Part shown: piece after piece, positions 47,285 through 57,492 of the stretch
Layout of the letters: each line of letters begins with the position of its first letter
How positions within the stretch are numbered: position 1 is the first letter of the stretch
NCBI GenBank assembly: GCA_963849005.1
Contig: CAWKGC010000023.1
Coordinates: forward strand, 62,001-126,000
DNA length: 64,000 bases
From: CAWKGC01 sp963849005
Lineage (GTDB): Bacteria; Pseudomonadota; Gammaproteobacteria; Burkholderiales; Usitatibacteraceae
Reading direction: 5' to 3'
Notes under the pieces: model-generated
Told to the model about the DNA's origin: nothing
Databases searched by the model: none
What the model saw: the letters and a program-made list of their open reading frames with translations, nothing else
Position numbers and translations under genes: made by a program

Positions 47285-48278
47285 CGCGGTCGATTGCCTC
47301 GGCGCCGCGCCAGAAGCGCCAGCGTGCCGATGCGGCGGCCTGCGCGGCGATGGTGCGGCCCGGCGAAGGCAGGTGGATGGCCAGGGCCGTGAATTCGCCG
47401 AGCCCTTCCCATGCGGACCGAAACAGCGAGCGGTCGAGCGCTTCGGCAGCGGCGCGCCATTCATCGGGATCGCCGCGGTGCCACGGCCCGGAAAGCGCAT
47501 CGGCGACGGCAAGGCTGTTTGCGGCGCCGGAGTGCAGGATGCCGCCGATGTCGAGCGGCGTTCTTGCGCCGAGGCCGCCCAGCGCGGCAAGCCCGCGCAC
47601 CACCGGCTCGTCCGCAAAGACGGCATCGTGTGCCGTGCGCAGCGTGCCCGGCATCGCGCCTTCGCCCCAGAGCCACAGGCTGTTGATCGGCAACTGCCCG
47701 GCCTGTTCGCGCCGCAGGTTGACCTCGTGCGCGCTCAACACCATCTGCGCCTCGGTGACGAGGCTGCGCCAGTTGATGCGGCCCGACGATTGCGGCAGGC
47801 GGCCGAAGACATTGCGGCCGACCGCTTCGTCGAGCGGCGTGGTGACGGGCATTTCGCCTTCCGGGACGCGCAGGTACCAGCGGGCGGGACGCGGCGCGAG
47901 CAGTTCCAGGCCGTCCCGCGCGAAATGCGCGTTGAGCGCGCCTGCCAGTGCCGTGGCTTCGGCTTCGTCCGGCGCGAGTGTCGCCGCGCCGCGCAACACC
48001 AGGGCGTCGCGCTCCACGGCGAGGTGCACCGGATCGGCGCGCAGCCAGTGCCCGGGCCGGGGCTGGACGTCGCCCGCGAGCGTCAGCGCGGCGATCGGCA
48101 GCCTTGCGCCGTCCAGGCCGAAGCGCCCGGCCATCGCCTGCGCATAGCCCAGGGGAACCGCGGGAAGCCGGTCGCCCCTTGCGAACAGGCGCTCGAGGAA
48201 CGGCAGGCGCGGCATCGCGAACGCGTCGCGGGCGTCGCGGGGCAGCAGCAGGTGGGGAACGACGAGGTCGAGGCGCAT
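47277..48278 (-). CDS. Uncharacterised protein, COG4255-like (phosphoglycerate mutase-related)
   Basis: 333 residues, cytoplasmic by appearance. LVVPHLLLPRDARDAF at the start and LPINSLWLWGEGAMP in the middle recall betaproteobacterial proteins annotated as COG4255 or distant independent phosphoglycerate mutase relatives, usually next to recJ. No intact metal-binding catalytic set is visible. Function unknown. Divergent from lolC across 93 bases. Confidence 0.75.
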   Translation of the reverse strand: MRLDLVVPHLLLPRDARDAFAMPRLPFLERLFARGDRLPAVPLGYAQAMAGRFGLDGARLPIAALTLAGDVQPRPGHWLRADPVHLAVERDALVLRGAATLAPDEAEATALAGALNAHFARDGLELLAPRPARWYLRVPEGEMPVTTPLDEAVGRNVFGRLPQSSGRINWRSLVTEAQMVLSAHEVNLRREQAGQLPINSLWLWGEGAMPGTLRTAHDAVFADEPVVRGLAALGGLGARTPLDIGGILHSGAANSLAVADALSGPWHRGDPDEWRAAAEALDRSLFRSAWEGLGEFTALAIHLPSPGRTIAAQAAASARWRFWRGAEAIDRDA

Positions 48279-48371
48279 GGGGAAGGGCAGGGAATCTTAG
48301 CACCGCGGCGCGGTCCTCCTTTGGCCACGAGGCACTCTGTGGCAAACTGGCGACCGCCTTTCGACACGAAG

Positions 48372-49614
48372 ATGCCCTTGCAGCCTTTCGAGCTTTTCGT
48401 CGGCCTGCGCTATACCCGCGCCAAGCGCCGCAACCATTTCATCTCGTTCATCTCGCTCATCTCGATGCTCGGGATCGCGCTCGGCATCACCGCGCTGATC
48501 ACGGTGATGTCGGTGATGAACGGCTTCGAGCGCGAGATCCGCGGGCGCATCCTCGGCGTGGCCTCGCACGTGCAGGTCCTGGGCAACGACGGGCGGCTGG
48601 CCGGCTGGGAAAAGGTTGCCGCGCAGGCCAGGGCCAATCCCGCGGTGCTCGACGCGGCGCCCTTCGTCAACGGGCAGGGATTGCTCTCTTCCGGGCAGGT
48701 GGTGCGCGGCGCGATGATCCGCGGCATCGTGCCGGAGCTCGAGGACAAGGTCGCGGACATCGGCAAGCACCTGAGGAGCGGGCAGCTGGCGGACCTCAAG
48801 CCGGGCGAGTTCGGCATCGTCCTGGGCGCGGACCTCGCGCGGAACCTGCGCGTGCAGATGGGCGAGAAGGTCGTCCTCATCACGCCGCAAGGGCAGGTTA
48901 CGCCGGCGGGCATGGTGCCGCGCCTGAAGCAGTTCACCGTGGTGGGGCTGTTCCGGGTCGACCACGCCGAATTCGATTCCGGCCTGGCGCTCATCGACAT
49001 GAAGGACGCGCAGGTGCTCTACCGGCTCGACGAGGACGTGAGCGGCGTGCGCCTGAAGACGCGCAACGTGCTCGAGGCGCCGCGCACCGCGCGGGAACTG
49101 GAGAAGGTGTTCGGGACCTCGGCCTTCGTCACCGACTGGTCGCAGCAGAACGCCAACTATTTTCGCGCCGTGCAGATCGAGAAACGCATGATGTTCATCA
49201 TCCTCACGCTGATCATCGCGGTGGCGGCGTTCAACCTCGTCTCGACGCTGGTGATGGTGGTGACCGACAAGCATCCCGACATCGCCATCCTGCGCACGCT
49301 CGGCGCATCCCCGCTTTCGGTCATGAAGATCTTCGTCGTGCAGGGAACGGTCATCGGCGTCACCGGCACGCTGCTCGGCGTGATCGGCGGCGTGCTGCTC
49401 GCGCTCAACATCGACGTCGTCGTCCCGTTGATCGAGCGGCTGGGCAATTTCCAGGTGCTCTCGCGCGACGTGTACTACATCAGCGAGCTGCCCTCGCACC
49501 TGAAGTGGGGCGACGTGGGGACGGTGGCGGCGATGTCGCTGGCGCTCGCTTTCCTCGCGACGCTCTATCCCAGCTGGCGGGCCTCCCGCGTGAATCCCGC
49601 CGAGGCGCTGCGCT

Positions 49615-49622
<8 letters not shown>
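48372..49622 (+). CDS. lolC: Lipoprotein-releasing system permease LolC/LolE
   Basis: Inner-membrane subunit that extracts outer-membrane lipoproteins and hands them to LolA. 416 residues. Seen: GLRYTRAKRRNHFISFISLIS with the first helix, a large periplasmic domain, and three C-terminal helices with TDKHPDIAILRTLGASPLSV and the terminal NPAEALRYE. A single permease here suggests a homodimeric LolC2D2-type (LolF) system. Overlaps lolD by eight bases. Confidence 0.95.
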
Positions 49623-50289
<667 letters not shown>

Positions 50290-50379
50290 GTGACGCAGTT
50301 CGCTGTTTTTGCCGCGTGCGGCTGCTAGAATTCGCGCAGGAATGTCCGTCCCCAACGGACTGGCGATAACCGCGAACCG

Positions 50380-51189
50380 ATGAAGGACTTCTACCAGGTC
50401 TTGGGCGTGTCCCGCGATGCCAGCGCGCAGGTGGTGCGCATCGCCTTCGACGGCCGCATGAAGGTGCTGGAGGATCCGGAGAACCGCCTGTCGGCCTCGG
50501 AGCGCCGCGCCGAAGAGCGGTTGCTGCGCGATGCGCTCGCGACGCTGACGATCCCGGCCAAGAAGGAACCCTACGACGCCAAGCTTGCGGCCGCCGAGGA
50601 CGCGCTCGAAGGCGCTTCGGGAAGCCACAGCGGCTGGGTTTTTGCGATCCTGATCGGCGCCCTGGTGGCCATCGCCCTCGGTGGCTATGCCTACGAGAAT
50701 GCCCGCCGCAAGGAAGTGGTGCGGCTGGAAACCGAGCGCCTTGCCGTCGAGAAGGAGCGCATCGCGAAGCAGGCGGAGATCGAGCGTGCCCGCATCGAAG
50801 ACAGCCGCGAGCGCAGCGAGCGCCAGCAGGCGCTGTCCCGCGAGCGCTACGAGCAGACGCGGTTGCAGCGCGACAATTCCGACTACGAAAGCTGGCGGCG
50901 CAACGAGGAATACCGGCTGCAGCAGGCCGCGGCCCAGCAGAAAGCGGCGGAATCGCGGGCGAAGTACGACCGGCAGCGCGAGGACGATTCCCGCCGCAGG
51001 CAGGAAGAGGAGCAGCGCCGCGCCGCCACGCTTCAATTGGAGAGGCAGAAGGAGGTGCTGCTCAAGGCGGAGCTCGAGGAAGAGCGCATCCGCAAGGCGC
51101 GCTACGAGCGGGTCCTCGCCGAAGAGCGTGAACGCGAACGCATCCGCGCGCTGGAGAAGGCCGCCGAGGAGAAGGCGCGCAATCGTTAA
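50380..51189 (+). CDS. Membrane protein with degenerate J-like domain and long coiled coil
   Basis: 269 residues. Residues 1-70 begin DFYQVLGVSRDASAQVVRIAFDGR, a J-domain start, but the HPD motif that stimulates Hsp70 is missing (EDPEN stands there), followed by DALATLTIPAKKEPYDAKL. One helix follows at about 84-106 (WVFAILIGALVAIALGGYAY), then about 160 residues of charged heptad-like helix rich in Glu, Arg and Gln. Not recognised beyond this. Downstream of lolD with its own possible -10 (TAGAAT at 50326). Function unknown. Confidence 0.8.
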   Translation: MKDFYQVLGVSRDASAQVVRIAFDGRMKVLEDPENRLSASERRAEERLLRDALATLTIPAKKEPYDAKLAAAEDALEGASGSHSGWVFAILIGALVAIALGGYAYENARRKEVVRLETERLAVEKERIAKQAEIERARIEDSRERSERQQALSRERYEQTRLQRDNSDYESWRRNEEYRLQQAAAQQKAAESRAKYDRQREDDSRRRQEEEQRRAATLQLERQKEVLLKAELEEERIRKARYERVLAEERERERIRALEKAAEEKARNR

Positions 51190-51223
51190 CGAGGCTCAGG
51201 AGCAAAAGCCGGATTGCCTGAGG

Positions 51224-51376
51224 GCAGGCGGATTGATTTCGCGATCCGTTCAACCGCGCCGGGCGAGGCGGGTGGAAATCGGAGGGGATGCCTTGTGTTG
51301 GCGCCCCTTCGATTTCCGGGCCCCCGCCCGTCCCGGCACGCTTGCGGTTGCCGGATCGCGAAATCAATCCGCCTGC
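51224..51376. repeat. 153-base palindromic element with perfect 25-base terminal inverted repeats
   Basis: The outer 25 bases (51224-51248, starting GCAGGCGGATTG) are the exact inverse complement of 51352-51376. Inside, GGAAATCG near 51270 faces CGATTTCC near 51310 and most of the interval can pair, leaving a short loop near 51290. No reading frame. It lies between convergent genes, so it may end transcription from both; MITE or BIME-type origin is possible. No clear target duplication. Confidence 0.8.
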
Positions 51377-51410
51377 GCTTGACGAAAGCTTCGCAGTTGC
51401 GCCCGCTTCG

Positions 51411-52031
51411 CTAGTACTCCACCGGCTCCGGGTCCAGCGACCGCCACAGGTACCAGGTCGCGACGGTGCGCCACGGCGCCCACTTCTCCCCGACTTGCGC
51501 CATCTCGTCCTTCGTGATCGGCTCGCCCTTGAAGTAGAGCCTCTCGATCGCGCGCTGCAATCCCAGGTCGCCCACCGGCAGCACGTCCGGGCGCATCAGG
51601 TAGAAGATCAGGAACATCTCCGCGCTCCAGCGGCCGATGCCCTTCACTTCGGTCAGTTCCTCGATGACGGCCTCGTCCTCCATGCGCGCCCAGCGGCGCG
51701 GGCGTATCGCGCCGCCGCCGAAGTGTGCGGCGAGGTCGTGCAGGTAGGCGGCCTTCATGCGCGACAGCCCCGCGTCGCGCATCGCTTGTTCCTGCAACGC
51801 GAGCACGGAAGAGGGCGTGACCGCCTTCCCCGCGGCCAGCGCGAAGCGATCCCATACCGCTTGCGCCGCGCGCACCGAGATCTGCTGCCCGACGATGGAG
51901 CGCGCGAGCGTCTGGAACGGGTCGCCGCGGGTGCGCAGCGCGGCATCGGGATAGGCGGAGATGATCCTGCGCAGCCGCGCGTCGCGCTTGCCGAGCGCGG
52001 CCTTGGCCTCGTGCCAGTAGTCCGGCGTCAT
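51411..52031 (-). CDS. alkA: DNA-3-methyladenine glycosylase II-like (HhH-GPD)
   Basis: 206-residue base-excision glycosylase. Seen: ARSIVGQQISVRAAQAVWDRF, the helix-hairpin-helix LTEVKGIGRWSAEMFL and catalytic Asp in LPVGDLGLQRA. No iron-sulfur cluster. Short form as found in betaproteobacteria, without the N-terminal AlkA domain. ATG 52031 lies five bases after the pilin gene stop. Confidence 0.9.
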   Translation of the reverse strand: MTPDYWHEAKAALGKRDARLRRIISAYPDAALRTRGDPFQTLARSIVGQQISVRAAQAVWDRFALAAGKAVTPSSVLALQEQAMRDAGLSRMKAAYLHDLAAHFGGGAIRPRRWARMEDEAVIEELTEVKGIGRWSAEMFLIFYLMRPDVLPVGDLGLQRAIERLYFKGEPITKDEMAQVGEKWAPWRTVATWYLWRSLDPEPVEY

Positions 52032-52036
52032 GGGTC

Positions 52037-52552
52037 TTACCTGGCGCCCGCCGCCGAAGGGCCGCGGCACTCCACCGGCAGCCACTCCGCGGGAACGTCG
52101 GTCTGGTTTTCGCCGCGCACCTCCATGCCGTTAGGCACCGGCGCCGTGTGGCACAGCCAGGCGATCGGCACCAGGGGCGTATCGGCCACCACGGCAGGGC
52201 GCAGGGTCAGCTTCTTGCCGTGCAGCGCCGTGCCGGCATTGTTGCCGAATGTGAGCGTCACGGCGCCGTCCTTGACGTCGACCCGGCTGACGGTATTGCC
52301 GATGATCTTCTCGGGCACCGGAACGCTTGCCTCGGCATTGTTGGCCGGCATCTTTGCCGCCAGCGCCCACACGACTTGCACCCCCGACTCGGGCAGCTTC
52401 GCCAGCGCGAGGCTTTCTTGCACCTGCTTGCGCAACGCCATGCCCTGCAGCGCGGGAATGGCCATGGCGAGGAGCACGCCCGCGATGGCGAGCGCGAACA
52501 ACATTTCGACGATGGAAAAGCCGCCTTCGCTTGCCGCAGCATGGATTCGCAT
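52037..52552 (-). CDS. Type IV pilin-like protein
   Basis: 171 residues. Class III signal MRIHAAASEGG before FSIVEMLFALAIAGVLLAMA, with Glu at position 5 of the mature protein. The C-terminal domain has VTLTFGNNAGTALHGKKLTL and two cysteines (WLCHTA, VECRG) spaced like a pilin D-region, as in PilA-type pilins rather than GspH. No pilus assembly genes adjoin; instead comEC is divergent 93 bases away. Possible minor or DNA-uptake pilin. Confidence 0.85.
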   Translation of the reverse strand: MRIHAAASEGGFSIVEMLFALAIAGVLLAMAIPALQGMALRKQVQESLALAKLPESGVQVVWALAAKMPANNAEASVPVPEKIIGNTVSRVDVKDGAVTLTFGNNAGTALHGKKLTLRPAVVADTPLVPIAWLCHTAPVPNGMEVRGENQTDVPAEWLPVECRGPSAAGAR

Positions 52553-52645
52553 GTGCCGATGATACCGTTCGCGGCGCGCAAAGCGCGCGGCATGTCGGCG
52601 CAGGCGCGGGTTCGCGCGTTGCTGGGAGGGACGGGGGGCCAGGCG

Positions 52646-55013
52646 ATGCGCAGCTTCTGCACCGGTTTCGTGGCGGGGGCGGCGTGGCTGCAGTGGCAGG
52701 GCGCGCTGCCCGATTGGCAAGGCTGGCCGTTCGCGGTTGCGGCACTTGCGGTCCTGCCCGCCGTCCGCCAAAGCCGCCCGATGGTGGTGATGGCGTTGCT
52801 TCTGGCCGGGGCGCTCCTCGGCGAGGACTGGGCAGCAGCGCGCGCGCGCGATCGACTTGCAGAGAACCTGCCGGTCGCCTGGGAGGGCCGCGACATCGAA
52901 CTCGTCGGCGCGGTAGCCAGCTTGCCGACGGTAAACGAGCGCGGCGTGCGCTTCCTGCTCGACGTGGAATCGGTGGCCACCGAGGGGGCAATCGTGCCCG
53001 CGACGATTTCGCTGTCGTGGTATCCGGAACGCACCGCCAATGCCGCGGCGATTCCGCCGCCGCCACTCGCGGCCGGCGATCGGTGGCGAATGACGGTGCG
53101 GTTGAAACGTCCCCACGGACTCGCCAATCCCCACACCTTCGACTTCGAGGCGTGGGCGCTGCAGCGCGGCATTCGCGCCACGGGGTATGTACGCGCGAAA
53201 CCGCCTGCGGAAAGGCTCGCTTTGCCTGCGGGGGATTTCCTTTACGCGGTGCATCGCCTGCGCGGCCGGATCCGCGATCGAATGAATGGAGGCGTTGCCC
53301 GAGGCCGAGATGCGCGGCGTACTGGTGGCTCTCGTTGTCGGCGACCAGGAGGCGATTTCGCAGGAGCAGTGGCGGGTGTTCTGGCGCACCGGCACCGGGC
53401 ACCTCGTGAGCATCTCGGGCCTTCACGTGACCATGCTTGCGAGCCTGGCGTTCCTCATGGCCGCCTTTGCCTGGGTGCGCGTCCCCGGGCTTGCGCTGCG
53501 CGTTCCCGCGCGCAAGGCGGCCTCGGTCGCGGGGCTTGCCGTTGCGCTCGCCTACACGCTGCTCGCCGGCTATTCGGTGCCGACGCAGCGCACGCTGCTG
53601 ATGCTGGCGGCCGTGACCGCCGCAGTGCTCGCCGATCGCCACACCAGCGCCACGCGCGTGCTCGCGTTTGCCGCGCTGGTGGTCACCGTCATCGATCCGT
53701 GGGCCGCGCTCACGCCCGGATTCTGGCTCTCCTTCGGTGCCGTGGCGGCCATCCTTTACGCGGTGAGCCTGCGCGCTGGCAAGCCTGCCGCGCTGCATGC
53801 CGCGCTGGTAACGCAGGCCGCGGTGACGCTGGTGATGCTGCCGATGCTGGTCGCGCTCTTCGGCGAGGTTTCATTGGTCTCGCCGGTTGCCAATGCCTTC
53901 GCGATCCCGCTGGTGAGCTGGGGCGTCGTTCCGCTGGCGATTGCCGGCGGGCTGCTCGACTCTGCAGTGTTGCTTGAACTTTCGCATCGGGTGATGGCGC
54001 TGGGCATGACGGCGCTGGAGTGGATCGCTTCATGGCCGGGCGCGGTCTGGGGCAGCCATGCGCCGCAAGCGTGGGCGGTTGCCGCGGCCTTGGCCGGCAC
54101 GCTCTGGATGATGGCGCCGCGCGGCGTGCCGATGCGCGCCTGCGCGCTCCTGTGGCTGCTGCCCCTCGTGCTGGTGCGCCCGGCCGGCCCGGCGGAGGGG
54201 GAGGCGTGGCTGGACGTGCTCGATGTCGGCCACGGACTCGCGATGGTGGTGCGTACCGCCAACCATGCAGTCGCGTACGACGCCGGCCCGAGCTGGAGCG
54301 ACGAGTCCGACAGCGGCAATCGCATCGTCACGCCGTTCCTGCGCGGCGAAGGCGTGGCGCGGCTCGATGGCGTCATCGTCACGCACGCCGACGACGACCA
54401 TGCCGGGGGGGCGGCGTCCCTGCTCGCGGCGCGCGATGCGCAGTGGTTGCTGTCGTCGCTGCCGCCGGGTCATGAACTGCACGAATCCACGGGCCTCTCG
54501 CGGCTGTGCAGCGCCGGCCAGCATTGGCAGTGGGACGGCGTTCGCTTCGAGATCCTGCATCCCACGCTGGAAAGCTACGACCGGCGCAACGTGCGCGGCA
54601 ACGACCTCAGTTGCGTGCTCAAGGTGAGCACGGCTTCCGGGTCGGCGCTGCTCACCGGCGACATCGAGCGGCGCGCTGAAGCGGAAATGGTGGCGCGCGA
54701 CGCAAGCGGCTTGCGCGCGGACGTGTTGCTCATCCCGCACCACGGCTCGAAAACCTCGTCGACGCAGCCGTTCATTGATGCAGTGGCCCCGCAACTCGGC
54801 CTTCTCGCGGTGGGCTATCGCGACCGTTTCCGCCATCCCAATGCCGACGTGGTCGCGCGCTACGAGGAAATAGGGATCCGGCTGGGGCGCACCGACGAAA
54901 GCGGCGCGATCCGCGTGCGGCTTCCCGCCGGCGACGGCGCGATCCTTGTCGAGGGCTACCGCGAAAGCAGCCTGCGCTACTGGCGCGACCGGCCGGGTAA
55001 ATCGTTACGCTAG
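52646..55013 (+). CDS. comEC: DNA internalisation-related competence protein ComEC/Rec2 (frameshift)
   Basis: Inner-membrane channel carrying ssDNA into the cytoplasm during transformation. About 788 residues after repair of one extra base near 53285. Seen: N-terminal DUF4131 domain, GTGHLVSISGLHVTMLA with the competence helices, and a C-terminal metallo-beta-lactamase domain (VTHADDDHAGG near 580, LIPHHGSKTSST). ATG 52646 matches the usual start; ATG 52592 adds 18 residues. Confidence 0.94.
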
Positions 55014-55136
55014 GCGTTACATGCCGCCTGCATGATAATGGCGGGCAGCCCGGCTCCTGCATCCGATCCCGGCTGCCTCCCGTAACTGCGGGGAGCCTGT
55101 TTCACCGGGCCGTGCGACCAACAAGGGGAACCGAAC

Positions 55137-56009
55137 ATGGGTCTGCGACTGAAATTCAACCTGGTGCTGCTGCTGGTCTTCGGCGCAGGCATGGGCGTAT
55201 CGGCCTACGTGTCGCACCGCCTGCTCGACGAGAATGCCAAGCAGGAGACGCTGCGCGCCGCCGGCCTGATGATGGAAGCCGCACTCTCGGTGCGGGGCTA
55301 CACGGTGAAGCAGGTGAAGCCGCTCCTCGAGCCGCAGCTGGTGGAGACCTTCCTGCCGCAGACGGTGCCCGCCTACGCAGCAACCGAGATCTTCAACGCG
55401 CTGCACACCAAGTACCCGGACTTCACCTACAAGGAAGCCACCTTGAATCCCACCAACCCGCGCGACCGCGCGGTCGAGTGGGAGAGCGACATCGTGCAGA
55501 AATTCCGCGGCGACGAAAGCTCCAGGGAACTGACCGGCGAGCGCGAGACCGCGACCGGCCGGATGCTCTACATCGCTCGCCCGATCCAGATCAAGGACCC
55601 GGCCTGCCTCGCCTGCCACACGTCGGCCGCCACCACCCCCGCCACGGTGGTGAAGATCTACGGCGAGAACAACGGTTACGGCTGGAAGCTCAACGAGATC
55701 ATCGGCGCGCAGGTGGTCTCCGTGCCGATGTCGGTGCCGCTTGCCAACGCCAAGCGCACCTTCAACACCTTCATGCTCTCCCTCGGGGGCATCTTCCTCG
55801 CCACGTTCGTGGTGCTGAACATCATGCTGTCGCTGCTCATCATCCGGCCGATCTCGCGGATGTCGGCGGCGGCGGACCGCGTCTCCACCGGCGACTTCGA
55901 CGTGGACGAGTTCCCCGCGCGCGGCGGCGACGAGATCGGCGTGCTGGCGAACTCCTTCAACCGCATGCGCCGCAGCCTGCAAAAGGCGATCAAGCTGATC
56001 GAGGGCTGA
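55137..56009 (+). CDS. Membrane sensor with periplasmic c-heme domain (DUF3365) and HAMP
   Basis: 290 residues. Helix at about 8-28, periplasmic domain about 30-210 of the DUF3365/Tll0287 type with one CxxCH heme site (Cys157, Cys160, His161 in CLACHTS), second helix about 218-240 and a cytoplasmic HAMP domain (IIRPISRMSAAADRVSTGDF) ending at residue 290. There is no kinase, cyclase or methyl-acceptor output in the same chain. A Ser/Thr kinase follows after 16 bases. Redox or gas sensing is inferred from the heme motif. Confidence 0.88.
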   Translation: MGLRLKFNLVLLLVFGAGMGVSAYVSHRLLDENAKQETLRAAGLMMEAALSVRGYTVKQVKPLLEPQLVETFLPQTVPAYAATEIFNALHTKYPDFTYKEATLNPTNPRDRAVEWESDIVQKFRGDESSRELTGERETATGRMLYIARPIQIKDPACLACHTSAATTPATVVKIYGENNGYGWKLNEIIGAQVVSVPMSVPLANAKRTFNTFMLSLGGIFLATFVVLNIMLSLLIIRPISRMSAAADRVSTGDFDVDEFPARGGDEIGVLANSFNRMRRSLQKAIKLIEG

Positions 56010-56025
56010 GGGCCGAGCGCGCGCC

Positions 56026-57425
56026 ATGGCCATCCCGGAACGCATCGGCAAGTACGAGATCCGCCGCGAGCTCGGCAAAGGCGCGATGGGCACCGTGTAC
56101 GAGGGCTTCGATCCGGTGATCGAGCGCCCCGTCGCGATCAAGACCATCCTCGCCGAGTACCTGGCGGACGCCGATTCGGAGGCCGCGGTCGCGCGCTTCA
56201 AGCGCGAGGCCCAGGCCGGCGGGCGGCTGCAGCATCCCGGCATCGTCGGCGTGTACGAGTACGGCGAGGACGAGAAGATGGCGTTCATCGTCATGGAGTA
56301 CGTGCAGGGGCAGGAGCTGCGCAAGCTCATGCGCGAGCGCGGCCGCTTCGACCTGATCGACGTCTTCGAGGTGATGAAGCAGCTGCTTGCGGCGCTCGAC
56401 TATTCGCACAAGCACGGCGTCGTGCACCGCGACATCAAGCCGGCCAACCTCATGGTGCTGGCGGGAATGAAGATCAAGGTGATGGACTTCGGCATCGCCA
56501 AGATCCAGAGCTCGTCGCTCACCCAGGTGGGCACGGTGGTGGGCACACCCACGCACATGGCGCCCGAGCAGCTGATGGGCCTGCCCGCCGACGGCCGCGC
56601 CGACCTGTGGGCGGCCGGCGTGATCCTCTACGAGATGCTCACCGGGCGGGGGCCCTTCCTCGCCGAGACGCCTGCCGCCGTGATGCACAACGTGATGCAG
56701 GCGGAGCCGGCGCTGCCTTCGTCGATCGTCGCTTCCGTGCCGCCCGTGTTCGACGCGGTGGTTGCGCGCGCGCTGGCGAAGAAGCCCGACAACCGCTTCC
56801 AGAGCGCGCGCGACTTCGCCATCGCGCTGGTCGCGGCGTTCAAGGGCAAGTCGGTGGCCGAGGTGGTGAAGCCCGCCAGCCCGAACATCGAGCGCACGCT
56901 TTCTCCCGAGCAGGCGGTGCGCTACGACAAGACCGGGACCATCGGCACGAGGACCATGCTCGGGTCGATGCAGCTCGCGCTGCCGCCGGAGACGCTGGCG
57001 GAGATCGAGACCTCGCTGACGAAAGTGATCGGCCCGCTCGCCAGGCACCTTGTGCGCAAGGGCGCTACGCAGGCCAAGAGCGTCGAGGAATTCTATGCGG
57101 TGCTTGCCGAGAACATTCCCGAGGGCATCGAGCGAAGCGACTTCCTGAAGCGCATCGGGCGGCTGGACAAGGGCTCGTCCGCTTCGATACCGCCACAGCC
57201 GACGGGCCGCCCGCAAGGACCTCGGCGCAGGCGGCGGTGGTCTTCGATCCCGCGATGCTCGCGGCCGCGGAAAAACGCCTTGCGCAGCATGTCGGGCCGC
57301 TGGCCAGGGTGCTGATCAAGCGCGCGGCCAACGATTCAGGCAACGTGAAGGAGCTCTACCGCAAGCTCGCCGAGCACATCGACTCGGAGACGGAGCGCAA
57401 GGCGTTCCTCGACAGTTTGCGCTGA
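56026..57425 (+). CDS. Ser/Thr protein kinase with duplicated C-terminal domain (frameshift)
   Basis: Hanks-type kinase, residues about 8-275: GKGAMGTVYEG, Lys39, HRDIKPANLM (Asp136), DFG at 154-156, GTPTHMAPEQ. After a linker come two related 60-residue helical units, one with VIGPLARHLVRKGA and EFYAVLAENI, the other with HVGPLARVLIKRAA and ELYRKLAEHI. A one-base loss near 57177 splits the frame between them; repaired length about 466. No membrane helix; partner of the heme sensor by position. Confidence 0.9.
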
Positions 57426-57492
57426 TTTTTGCGCAGGATCATCCCCGCCGCGGCCGATCCGCGCTAGCCTGAGGCCTCGAAAGGAGAAGTCC

